NCBI GenBank assembly: GCA_016584495.1 | Contig: WAID01000002.1 | Span: 248,001-312,000 of the forward strand | Direction: 5' to 3' | Length of the DNA: 64,000 nt | Origin: Celoporthe dispersa | Lineage: Eukaryota > Ascomycota > Sordariomycetes > Diaporthales > Cryphonectriaceae | Shown here: piece by piece, positions 36,789 through 47,726 of the stretch | Position numbering within the stretch: the stretch's first letter is position 1 | Layout of the letters: the number at the start of each line of letters is the position of its first letter | Made by a program: the position numbers and the translations under genes | The notes under the pieces: generated by a model | The model's input: only the letters and a program-made list of their open reading frames with translations | Told to the model about the DNA's origin: nothing | Database searches by the model: none

Positions 36789-36805
36789 TACTGTACGGTA
36801 CAGTA
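36789..36805. promoter_or_regulatory. 17-bp inverted repeat in the MED21/RRG7 promoter
   Basis: TACTGTAC and GTACAGTA are perfect inverted arms around one central G. The site lies between the divergent starts at 36667 and 36916. Confidence 0.5.
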
Positions 36806-36915
36806 GCGGTCCAAGCTCCCGCACCGCCCGCACCGAGACAGGGATCCTCGAATTCACGTAGGTGACGCCCATATTCTCACCCTTTGCACCTTTTCTCTTT
36901 AAGTATGCCACGGTG

Positions 36916-37635
36916 ATGCAATCCATTTTGCGTCGTGGGCTGAAGGCTCATACGCGACTGCCAACGACGACAAGACACACACTCACTCGGAACCTTGCTC
37001 TGGCACCATGGAGCACCAAGAGACTAAACTCATCCACCGCCAACTTGATCTTCCCTGAGCCACCAACAACCAATCACCATGACCTACCGTCATTTCTCGA
37101 GTACGCCGAACGGTCAGGACTAGACCCGAAAACCACGCTCTACGTGGGCACCCATTACGAGTACACAGTCGCCCAGGTCCTTTCCAGGTACGGCTTCTAC
37201 CTGCGGAGAATAGGCGGCCACTCAGACTACGGCACCGACCTGCTCGGGACGTGGACCGTGCCGTCCTCGGAGGAGCCGCTGAAGGTCCTCGTCCAATGCA
37301 AAGCCATCGCGAGGAAGTCCGCGCCCAACCTGATACGTGAGCTGGAGGGCGCCTTTGTTGGAGCGCCTGTCGGGTGGAAAGGGCACGGCGTCTTGGGCAT
37401 CTTCGTCACCGAGAACCCGGCCACGAAGGGCGTGAGGGACTCGCTCGGGCGGAGCCGGTGGCCGATGGGTTTCGTGTCGTGTACGAGGGAGGGCCGGATT
37501 CAACAGATGTTGTGGAACCAAAGAGCCGAGGAAGAAGGTCTTGAGGGTCTAGGGGTAGGTTTGCGGTATGCTAGCGAGGACGGAGAGCCGCAGTTATTAT
37601 TGACGTGGAAGGGCCAGCACGTTGCCCTTGAGTAG
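36916..37635 (+). CDS. RRG7: Rrg7-like mitochondrial PD-(D/E)XK protein
   Basis: Member of the DUF2034 family, whose yeast member Rrg7 is required for respiratory growth. A single exon of 239 residues. The first 45 residues are basic with Arg, Thr and Ser and no acids (MQSILRRGLKAHTR), consistent with a mitochondrial presequence. The restriction-endonuclease-like fold is visible in the order GTHYEYTVAQVL (Glu), HSDYGTDLLG (Asp) and VLVQCKA (Gln-x-Lys), near residues 75-130, so the metal-binding and catalytic positions appear intact. A target DNA or RNA is not known from the sequence. The start at 36916 is preferred because upstream codons in frame do not extend the presequence pattern. Confidence 0.88.
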   Translation: MQSILRRGLKAHTRLPTTTRHTLTRNLALAPWSTKRLNSSTANLIFPEPPTTNHHDLPSFLEYAERSGLDPKTTLYVGTHYEYTVAQVLSRYGFYLRRIGGHSDYGTDLLGTWTVPSSEEPLKVLVQCKAIARKSAPNLIRELEGAFVGAPVGWKGHGVLGIFVTENPATKGVRDSLGRSRWPMGFVSCTREGRIQQMLWNQRAEEEGLEGLGVGLRYASEDGEPQLLLTWKGQHVALE

Positions 37636-37993
37636 TAGGGCGAGCAGTCAAGGCAGATGCGGTCGATAAAGACGAAGCCACTGAATATGAATATACCCTG
37701 CAGTGGAAGACGACTAATTCTCAATCTCTATGCGACGCGCTTCTACCCTACGAGTTACACTCTTCTTCGCATTGCGACAATGTTATAGGACGTACGACGA
37801 TGAGCTGTCAATGTTTGCGATTCCGCTTGGTGGGCAAAAATCCTGTAAGACTACGCGCAAAAAAAGATACATACAGCATACGATATTCGGTACCAACAGA
37901 AACCAAAAAAAAAGTATGGCTCAAACCGGGGCGTAAGCACTTGTAACATGTCCACGCCAAATCTGGAGTACCCACAGTATATACGCTGGATCC
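37636..37993. other. Convergent 3' flanks, no gene seen
   Basis: Lies between the stops of RRG7 (plus) and the minus-strand gene at 37994. Contains A-rich runs at about 37855-37915. Confidence 0.5.
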
Positions 37994-38524
37994 TCAGTCA
38001 TCCCACATGGCCACCTTTGCTTTCGCAGCCTCTTCCTCCCTTTTTTTCTCGGCGGCCTTCTGCTCATCTCTCCGCTTGCGCTCCTTATCCTGGATCGCTT
38101 TCTGATACGCCCTCTGCTCTTCAGTCATCTTGGGAGCCTTGAGGCCCAGGGCCCCGGCGATCATCCGCCTCGCGACGGCATCAGTCTTCTCTGGGCGTGA
38201 CGCCGAGGCGCCGGGTACATCTAACGTCGATCGAGACCCTCCTGCGGCTGTGGCATTTGGTGGTGTCTGGTCATACGTGGTAGGCGATATTGGTGTGGGC
38301 GGCGGCGCTGCCGTGCCCTGAGAGTGACCTGGTGAGAGCTGGGCAGGCCATTCGGGCTCTGTCTCGGTGTCCGAGCCCGATGAGACGTCCTCGTCTTCCC
38401 AGGAGTCGGCTACCTCCTTCTTCTTGGATTTGGTCTTGGTGTTTGTCTTCTTTGTGTTCGATGTAGTGAGAGACAATTTTGATACTGCCGAGGACATATC
38501 CGATGAAGCTGCTGTGGAAGACAT
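37994..38524 (-). CDS. Small conserved-looking coiled-coil protein, unknown function
   Basis: Single exon, 176 residues. The N-terminal half is Ser/Thr/Lys-rich and acidic (TKSKKKEVADSWEDEDVSS). The C-terminal third is one charged helix (EEQRAYQKAIQDKERKRRDE) ending in KVAMWDD. No domain is recognised. The codon use and clean single frame support a real gene. A role in translation or the ubiquitin system is possible for such small charged proteins, but nothing here shows it. It is divergent from PIM1, with 903 bp between starts. Confidence 0.75.
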   Translation of the reverse strand: MSSTAASSDMSSAVSKLSLTTSNTKKTNTKTKSKKKEVADSWEDEDVSSGSDTETEPEWPAQLSPGHSQGTAAPPPTPISPTTYDQTPPNATAAGGSRSTLDVPGASASRPEKTDAVARRMIAGALGLKAPKMTEEQRAYQKAIQDKERKRRDEQKAAEKKREEEAAKAKVAMWDD

Positions 38525-39427
38525 TGTTGCAGGCGATGGGCCAAGGAGGTGTGAAGAGGTCTTGTCGAGAAAGTCTGTATTGGGAAAGACGAAGTCTTAT
38601 ATATAAGAAGAGAAAGGCTCGTTACTTGTTCCGTAAGAGGATCTGGTGTGATGTTACAGGTATATATATATGTGTGTGTGTATAAATATAAATACGTGTG
38701 TCAATCGCCTGACTGTGCTTCGGAGCGAGAAAAGCCGGAATAGTGTTCGCTTGGGCGGTAAAAATATATGTATATATGGAGTGAAACCTGATGATGGCCT
38801 TCGTATATGGAAATGAGAAGCCAGACGTAGATCGAGTTCAGAGACACAAAGTTGACTTTCTAAAGAAGTCCAGGTGTTTTAGCAACCAAGTTGTCCCGGG
38901 AGGGAGGCTGGGCGATTTTATATGAGGGGTCCTCAGGTCCCTGCAGTCATACGGAGGAGTCGACTGGTTCCCCAAGTGCGGCTCCTGCACGGTCCCCAGA
39001 TTTTTAGCGGGTTCCAGGCCCTTCACCCCTGGAGCCTTCCGCCAGTGCCGTGGCAGGCAGAACCGAGCTCAAGAATGCCGAGGGCACTTTTTCTCAGTAG
39101 GCAGGCGGTGACGCTATGTGCGCTGGTGGAGGGAGGGCAGCCGATATCGACGGATGACGCCGAGGATTTTCTGCAGTGCTCGCATCGCGTGCAGCTTTTG
39201 TCATCAACACAGTTGCGGAGCCTGAGCAACGATCGCCACCGTTGTCGGCGCAATTGAACCCTGCTCTTTCTATTTGTCTTGCGCTATATTACCTGTCTTC
39301 TCTGTCTTGTCAAGTTCCTGAATATTCGTGGAATCATCAGTCCAATTCTGCAAAATTTTGTCTCATCCGGTCGTCGAGAAGTTCGGCTTTTGAGCCAGCT
39401 TCAACCGAAAAACACCACCCCTCCACC
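38525..39427. promoter_or_regulatory. Divergent promoter region before PIM1
   Basis: AT-rich with a TA/TG alternating stretch at about 38660-38700. A heat-shock element lies about 100 bp before the PIM1 start (separate entry). Confidence 0.5.
39314..39333 (+). promoter_or_regulatory. Heat-shock element upstream of PIM1
   Basis: The sequence GTTCCTGAATATTCGTGGAA holds three contiguous, correctly alternating units (TTC, GAA, TTC at 5-bp spacing) and a fourth imperfect unit (GGA). This is the binding pattern of trimeric Hsf1. It is about 100 bp upstream of the start codon at 39428. Yeast PIM1 is known to be heat inducible. Confidence 0.65.
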
Positions 39428-42400
39428 ATGCTTCTCCGACAGCGCCTTTCAAGACCCCTTTCACCAGGGTCACTTGTCCGAGGCTCAAACCAGCTCTCTA
39501 CCACCTCGTCATTATCTCCTTTTCGATATGCACCCGGCCGGTCAGCAAGACTACGTTCCTCGCCAGGAGCAAGCTCGCGTGTGGTGACAGGCCCAGCCTT
39601 CTCAACCTCCGCAATACGTCTCGACAAGAAGGGGAAGGGTTTCTTTGACAACCTGATCGAGCCCCTGTCAGAAGAGGAGGTTAAAGCCAACCTAGAGAAG
39701 CAGAGGCAGGCTCAAGAGAAGGAAATTAGCGAGGCAAAATCTTCTGGCTCCGATGCCTCCTCCAGCGGCGAGGGCAAGTCAGACCCGGCGGATGGGAAGG
39801 GCAGCGCTGCTTCCAGTGCGGCCGGATCAGGCTCTGGCAGCGATGGGTCAGGAGACGGCGGCCGAAAAGGAAGGAGGTCAGAACGCGCGTTACAAAAGCC
39901 AACCGTGCCAGAGGTATATCCTCAAGTGCTGGCGATCCCCATTGCGAAGCGACCACTATTCCCTGGGTTCTACAAGGCGATCACGATTAAGGATCCAAAC
40001 GTCGCGGCGGCTGTCACGGATATGATCAAGAGGGGCCAGCCCTATGTCGGAGCCTTCTTGTTCAAGGACGAGAACGCCGACGAGGATGTGATACATAACG
40101 TGGACGACGTGTACGATACGGGTGTGTTTGCCCAGATCACCAGCGCGTTTCCTGTGCATGGCGAGCAGAACAGCTTGACGGCCATTCTCTACCCTCACCG
40201 GCGCATCAAGCTCTCGACCCTCATTCCCCCAGGCCAGGCCGACGCCAAGAAGTCTGACTCCGAAGTGCCAACGCCCGAGCCAATACCACCGAAAGCAGCC
40301 GCCGAGGAAGACGCAGCGTCTGACAAGAAGGGCGACGTTGTAGCAAGCTTTGAAGAGAGCGTCGTCGCCAACAAGTCTGAGGGAAGCCAGGAGAAATACG
40401 AACCCACCTCATTCTTGCGGAAATACCCTGTCAGCCTCGTTAATGTCGAGAACCTGACAGAAGAGCCGTATGACCCAAAGAGCTCCATCATCCGAGCCGT
40501 CACAAACGAGATTGTCAATGTCTTCAAGGAGGTCGCACAGATGAACAGTCTGTTTAGGGACCAGATATCCACCTTCTCTATGAGCCAGTCTACGGGCAAC
40601 GTCACGGCCGAGCCCGCGAAACTCGCGGACTTCGCTGCTGCCGTCAGTGCTGGCGACTCTGCGGAGCTGCAGGAGGTCCTGTCCAGCTTGAATGTCGAGG
40701 ATAGGATGCAGAAGGCCCTAGTCGTCTTGAAGAAGGAGCTTATGAATGCTCAACTGCAGTCCAAGATCACCAAGGATGTCGAGAGCAAGATCACCAAGAG
40801 ACAGCGTGAATACTGGCTTATGGAACAGATGAAGGGCATCCGCCGGGAGCTCGGCATCGAATCCGACGGCAAGGACAAGCTGGTAGAGAAGTTCAAGGAA
40901 AAAGCCGATAAGTTGGCGATGCCGGAAGCTGTGCGCAAAGTATTTGACGACGAGATCAACAAACTCGCGCACCTGGAGCCGGCAGCATCGGAGTTCAACG
41001 TCACGAGGAACTATCTAGACTGGCTCACACAAATACCATGGGGCCAGAGGAGCGCTGAGAACTTTGGTATACAGAACGCGATGAAGGTTCTGGATGAAGA
41101 TCATTATGGCCTCAAGGATGTCAAAGACCGCATACTCGAGTTCATCGCTGTTGGTAAGCTACGCGGAACGGTGGAAGGCAAAATTTTGTGCTTCGTTGGT
41201 CCGCCGGGCGTGGGCAAGACGAGTATCGGCAAGTCCATCGCTCGCGCACTCAATCGCCAGTACTACAGATTCAGTGTTGGTGGTCTTACAGATGTGGCGG
41301 AGATCAAGGGACACCGGCGGACTTATGTCGGCGCCCTACCAGGTCGCGTCATCCAGGCACTCAAGAAATGCCAGACCGAGAACCCGCTCATCCTGATCGA
41401 TGAGATCGACAAGATTGGGCGTGGCTACCAAGGGGACCCATCATCAGCGTTGCTTGAGCTGCTGGACCCCGAGCAAAACAGCTCGTTCCTGGACCACTAC
41501 ATGGACGTGCCGGTTGACTTGTCCAAGGTGCTGTTCGTGTGCACAGCAAACATGACAGACACCATCCCGAGACCGCTGCTGGACAGAATGGAGGTGATCA
41601 GGCTTTCGGGCTACGTCGCAGACGAGAAGATGGCCATAGCGGAGAGATATCTGTCACCTGCTGCGAAGGAGCTGGCTGGTCTGAAAGATGCGGATGTCGA
41701 GCTATCTGATGAGGCCATTGAGGAGCTCATCAAGTCATACTGTCGGGAGTCAGGTGTTCGAAATCTGAAGAAACAGATCGAAAAAGTCTACAGGAAATCG
41801 GCCTTGAAGATTGTCCAGGAGCTTGGCGAAGACGTCCTGGCAGAAGACAAGGCCCTCACAGACGAAGGCAAGGCGGCTCTGGAGGAGTCTGAAAAGGAGA
41901 AGGAGTCCGCGCCCAAGGAGCCCGCAACAGCCACAGCCACCGAGCAGGAGACGACCGAGAAGCCCCGTGTGGCGCTCAAGGTCCCGGACACGGTCCACGT
42001 CCAGATCGACAAGGGCAACCTCAAGGACTACGTGGGCCCGCCAATATTTACCTCAGACCGGCTCTACGACGTCACCCCTCCTGGTGTGACGATGGGCCTG
42101 GCCTGGACGCAGATGGGTGGCGCGGCTATGTACGTCGAGTCGATCCTGCAGTCCGCGCTCAAGCCCAGCAGCACGGGCCGACTGGAGATCACGGGTAACC
42201 TGAAGACGGTGATGAAGGAGTCATCAACACTCGCCTACTCGTTTGCGAAGAGCCTGCTGGCCAACAAGTTCCCGGACAACCGCTTCTTCGACCACGCCAA
42301 GATCCATGTACACGTACCAGAAGGCGCTGTACAGAAGGATGGGCCCTCGGCTGGTGTCACGATGGCGACATCGTTGCTGTCACTTGCTTTCGACACCCCA

Positions 42401-42813
42401 GTCGATCCTACGGTCGCCATGACCGGCGAGTTGACGCTGACCGGCAAGGTCCTCAGGATAGGAGGGTTGAGAGAGAAAACAGTAGCCGCGCGCCGCGCGG
42501 GCTGCAAGACCGTCATCTTCCCCGAGGACAATATGTCTGACTGGCTCGAGCTCCCTGAGGTACGTCACAAGGACCCTCCCTCTCTCGGGTCTCTCCGAAC
42601 GACAGCAAAGTACTGACTACGTCACAGAACATCAAGGAAGGTATCGAAGGCAGGCCAGCAAGCTGGTACGGCGAGATCTTTGATCTCATCTTCCCCAACC
42701 TGGACTACGAAAAGGCCAACACAGACAAGGCATCCCAATACAAGGGTCCTGACGGCAAGAAGGACGCCGAGGACAAGGACAGCAGCAGTGAGAAGAGCGA
42801 TGACGGTAATTAG
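39428..42813 (+). CDS. PIM1: Mitochondrial Lon protease Pim1
   Basis: ATP-dependent serine protease of the mitochondrial matrix that degrades misfolded proteins and supports mtDNA maintenance. Exons are 39428-42559 and 42628-42813 (donor GTACGT, acceptor CACAG), giving 1105 residues. The N-terminus (MLLRQRLSRPLSPGSL) is a presequence, followed by the LON substrate domain from near 160 (VLAIPIAKRPLFPGF) with an inserted acidic linker. Walker A GPPGVGKTS is near 591, Walker B is ILIDEIDKIG, and the Ser-Lys dyad is in KDGPSAGV (Ser ~973) and LREKTVAARRAG (Lys ~1016). The frame is also open upstream to 39176, but that part lacks presequence features and contains the heat-shock element, so the start at 39428 is preferred. 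No indel is seen. Confidence 0.97.
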
Positions 42814-45800
42814 ACAGCCACGCATCCTACCCGCCCGGCTTAGCTGGTCCTGGCACCACCATCATCAGTCCCACCCATGCAATCTCGGATAGACGTCATG
42901 TAGGCGAAGCAATTTTTTTGGTCTTTTTTTTTTCTTTTGGTGGACGGGCGTCTGCTCGTCTCTCGGTGCCAGGCTGGCGGTTGACAGGCGGGCGGGTACT
43001 GTTGGATGAAACGGGAACAACTCACCTCTACACGCGATCTAGAAATGCTTGTTGTACATTATCACGGGGCAAGATGTAGTCGGCTTAGCCGAAGGTCCAG
43101 TCGGGGCATGGAAGCATTTTGCGATCGAGGCACAACAAGAAGTGATGAATTCTTTTCCCCAATACCCTGCACAAGAAAAAGAAATGTATAAAATTAGAAA
43201 AGTTAGACACAGAAAAAAAAAATTGAGAGAGGGGGGGTCGTCCACCAGTTGCTTGTTCTCTCGGCAGTGTCTCCGAAGTTAATGCACATCGTATGGTAGA
43301 AAAAGGACTTTTGTACCATAAATTCACAACCAGAATTTGTCCCTTGGCCAGAACGGTCCAGGGACTGCATAAGCAACCCCCTCCCCCTTCACCCTCAAGC
43401 GACTGGCCAAGAATGGCTGCTCGCGTCACGCCTCGCCCGAGATGCAGTCCCAGAGAAGGCAATAGTATGAGAGCAATATGCCGGAACGCCTTCCATTGGG
43501 TTCGCAAGCAACCGGGTCGCACGGCCCCTTTTTTTCTTCTCTCTCTCTCTCTCTGCTTTTTGTCTTCATTTCTGCAGGCTGTGTTGGTTGCCGAACTACT
43601 GATGCATGCATGCCACCCCAAATCTCACTGCATAAACACATAGTACTGGTACCTAAAAAAAGGTGATCAGTCAGGTTTTTTAAGGTACAATTGTGCGCTA
43701 GAGTAGGGGTGCCCAATCTTCTAGGCGACGTGTCCTGCTGATGGGTGGTTGGTGTGCTGTCCGCTGTCCGCTGTGCCTATGCCTAAGCCTAAATACTGCA
43801 GCGCAGCGGAAGCCCACATCCGTGCTCGCATGGCGGGGTGATGGTGGGATGCTCACGCGGGGCAACTCACACCCGGGGGGGGGGTTCTGGGGAGCTCTCT
43901 CACGGCACGAGATAGCCTGGAACCGACCGGGAAAGAGACAGGGAGAAAAGAAAGGGAGAGAGGAAAAAAAAATCAATTTGTTATAGTGATCCAAGTTCCT
44001 TCTGAAGCGTTGTGTCTCCTCTCTTCCTTAGGCATGTCTCACAGGTGCAGTTGCTGGTCGTGAACCTTAAAAAAAAAGTCGGCAAGATTAGCCGTTAGAG
44101 AAGAAGGCCATTTTATTATTATTTGTTTTTAATAGCGAGCATTCAATAGCAGGGCATCCTTGGGCGGCAGCGCACGCGGGTTGAAGACGATCGCGGGAGG
44201 TCCCAGTCTAGCGCTGCCGTTCCCAACCGCTGTTTCAGTGGCATGGAATGCCTGTCGAAAAGGGTCAGTGACTGGTGGAAGGTAATCGACCTCTCCTTGA
44301 ACCCCCCCCCCCGAAAGAAATGACGACGATATCGAGAAGGACGAAAAAATGTCCAGGATCGGTGTCGCATTGCATATGATCTGGAGAAAACAACACGACG
44401 GAACGACGGAAGGAGTTCGAGACAGGACCTTGTTCATCTCCTGATCGACCGCGAGCCAGTACTTGGTTTGTCAGCCTCATCGCACTACTCGGCAGGATGA
44501 CGGTCCTTTGCATTGATGCCCAAAAGCTGGAGGGTGTCGTGGTAAGTCCGTCAGTCTGCGGCATCCTCTCTACGGGGCGGTCGGGTCATTGGCCGCCTGC
44601 TGCGTTCTCGGGTTAGAGGTTGGAACGACCTGCATGCCCGGAACAAGACCCAGCACAGCCGGGGCGCCTGAGCAGTCCAGTCAGTGGTCAGGGCTGACAG
44701 CCCTCGATTCGGGCCTCGATGTGATGTGACTGTTGATGCCTGTCGCGATGAGGTGTACGCGCAGACTGCCACCTGCGTGCAGCGGGGAGATTGCCGAGCA
44801 ACGTTGACCAGTTTTCTTCCCTTTTTTTTTTCTTTCCCTCTCTTCTTCCCCAGTCGAGCCTTGGCTTCTGTGAGGCCTGTGAGTCTTTGTGGGTCGGACC
44901 CAGCATGAACTCTTTAGGCTGACGTCAAATCGTTCACTGCGGACGGGGTCACTCGCGTTGACAGTTGCATCGCGGAGAAAGATCACCCCTGCCTCTCCAT
45001 CTGAACCTCTGCTTGTGTTGTATCATCGTGTACCGCGTACCATTGGTGCTTCTGGGCCACGATCACGACCACGACCACCACGACTGGATGGTCATCAGCA
45101 TTTCTCTGGCACCAGCGGTTCAAATGCTTCTCGACCAGTCATGTCGAGAATGGGTGGAACAAGTCGGCCTCTCCGCCCTCCGAATCGAGTCCCCAAGTGC
45201 GTTGTGTGTAGGTGAAGGCGTCTCCGAACCCGCAGTGCCCATCTGGTCCCTCCAGCTTGGGTCGGAGTGGGATCGTGCATGCTGCGGTCGTCATTGGCCG
45301 CTAAGCAGCGCCGCATTGCATGTCACTGATGAGTTGGCAATTGACCTATCACGGAGCACCTGCCCAAGTAAGGTATGTCGCGGGGTGGGAAGGAAAAAAA
45401 AAGAAGGGGAAAAAAGAAAATTTGGATTCGTGACGTCGGCTAACATGCATAGTACTTCGGTCATGTAAGAAAAAGTCCCCTTGGGCACCGAGAAGGAAAA
45501 TGTCGTGAGAAATGGTGCCTCAGCGAGTCCCCCCCCCCTTTAGCCCCAGAGCTCTTGGTGCCTTGTCATCGTCAGACCTCGTAATGTTGGACATGGTGAG
45601 ACATCGAGCTCTTGACCTTGTGACCGGTCGAGAGGGCGGTGAAGCCCGTGGAAGTCTAGTGAGGCTGAAAGACAGGACCCAGTAAACTGGACCCGAAAAC
45701 GAAAAAAAAAAAAAAAAAAAAAAAAGAGAGAGATCGGAACATGCGCGGTATATCTTATCAGGGTGTAGCTATGCAGGCAATCCTGAGGTGTACATAGTAA

Positions 45801-47726
45801 TGCTCGATAGGGTGCTCCCATGACGGACGCACCGACCAGCAGGTTGTCTGTTGTCCCCTTGTGCAAGATCACGGGTCCTGGCGGCACGAGGTTCGAGTCG
45901 AGTCGAGCTGGAGGGACCGGCATGACGAGGGTAAACACACAGCGACGGAGTATTGCCAGCGCATCAAGGGCGAGTGTGCCCGCTCGCGGATCTCCGAAGC
46001 ATCTCGCATGTGGCTCCTGTCTACCTGTTCGGGATTGATGCTGACGACGGTCAGAACCTTGAGGCATTCGTCGTGGAGCTTCCAAGCTACGAGTCAGCCA
46101 GTGACAGCTGTGCGGCCGTCGTTGTTTGTTGACGCGCGACGGCTGCTGCCCTTCTCCTCCTCATCCTCCTCCTCCTCCCTGCTACGCCTGCCAGTATATC
46201 TCGAGAGTCCAAGGACAGGCCACATGCAGTATCGCATCGACTAAACCTCGCTAGGTACGATCACCGAGATGGAGGATCGATCGAAATCGGGCATCATTGT
46301 TCTCTGGTGGGGAGGTCTTTTTGGTTTTTGCTTTTTGTTGGCCTGCGAAAAGAAGGCGTGCTTGGGCACATACACAAAGTGCCCGGTAGGGGGGGAGGGG
46401 AGAGGGAAAGGGAAAAAAAAAAGAGAGGGAGAGCGAGAGAAAGAGCCAAGACATTGGATGTGCCAGAAAAGACTGACCCCGAGGCTGTTGAGGGCTTCGT
46501 GATGGGTCCCCATGGGTCCCCAGTGTCGCTGCACCACGTTGCTTGCCCCTCCACACCTCTACCCCTGCTAGCATGTTGGGAGGGGTCGAGCGTCTGCCCA
46601 CTGGTCCATAGCACCTGCAGCTTGGGTCACCTAGTGCCAGCCTCCCCCTGCCATCTCTGCCTTGCCTAGGACGGTGACATCTGCAGGGGTACAAGGATTT
46701 AGAATCATTCAACTTGAAGAACCATCTCTCTCAACACCGGCGACTTCGCTCCTCTCCAGATTCCATACATACATGGCCCTGACCGCCAGAGTAGCACGGC
46801 AGCTTTCTTCTCACCTCGACTCCCCAAGGGACACAAGCATCCCATCTCTTCTCTCCCCCAATGGCTCGTCCGTGCACAGTTTAATCCTCAGTCTTGTCTT
46901 CCAGACACCCCCTCCTCTTCTCCTCTTCTCGTCTATTTCTCCCCACTTCTCGTTGTTCCCCCCGGCCACATCGCTACCACTTCTCCTCGACGGACGGCAG
47001 CACTGAACAGCTTGCTGCCTGGCGGGCAACGTCCAGTTCGTTCGTTCTGATACCCGCGATGACGGCAGCCCTTTAGCTGTCCTTCGGAGCATTATCAGCT
47101 TGTGATGAGACGACTCTTCCACGGGTCAGCTCTGACGGGTCGAACACTCCGCAGGTGACGCCAGGGTCCTCATCTTTGTCAACACAAACCCCCTTCAGAC
47201 ATACACCTCCTCTACTCTTGTTCCACCCGCCCTGGGCGCCCGCTCTTCCCGGCACACCTGAGCTGGTTCATCTCCTTCTTGGCTGCTTGGCGCTCTCGGA
47301 CATGACGATATAATCTTCTCACAAACGGGTATATTCCGCATCGGAGGCTCTCGCATGCCCTCTCAATGTGGCTGGCCTCCTCCACATCTGCCTCCTCGCA
47401 CCTCGCCGTGGTCTCAGCTTTAGGTTTCACGGTTGGGCGAATAGGAGGCAGCATTGGCGCCGCAGGTCGACAGAACGGGCCGTCAGAGCGGAAAGAGCCC
47501 TCCGTGTTGTTTGAGACACCCTCCACCCCATCTAGTCGCCGCGTGCACCTGGCCGGCGACCGCCTGGCCGGCCATCTCGGTGGCGCAGGTATCACCCCGC
47601 CAGCTTGAGGCCTCATGAGCAGCAGCCCCCCCGGGAGCCTCATCTGTTTTCTTTCCTCTCTCGACCGTCACCAAATCTCTCAGCTGTGCTTCCGGAACAC
47701 GGCTGTCGTCAAGTGCTACAGGTCCT
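42814..47726. other. 4.9-kb gene-poor interval
   Basis: The first part is the PIM1 3' region and the last few hundred bases are a CT-rich upstream region of the kinase gene. Frames of 100-180 codons occur on both strands but are interrupted by homopolymer-encoded runs and show no domain. CATAGTA words lie at 43639, 45448 and 45793. A Pro/Ser-rich plus frame near 47366-47608 and an opposing minus frame near 47212-47643 remain undecided. Confidence 0.45.
45702..45725. repeat. A24 homopolymer tract
   Basis: Uninterrupted run of about 24 A on the plus strand, in an intergenic region. Confidence 0.9.

Noticed and set aside
39176..39427. 84-codon upstream extension of the Lon frame
   Set aside because: No presequence character, contains the heat-shock element, and the ATG at 39428 gives a standard mitochondrial N-terminus.
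44965..45468. 167-codon plus-strand open frame with a His/Asp run
   Set aside because: Ends in a Lys-rich homopolymer stretch, no domain or splice partner, composition like flanking noncoding DNA.
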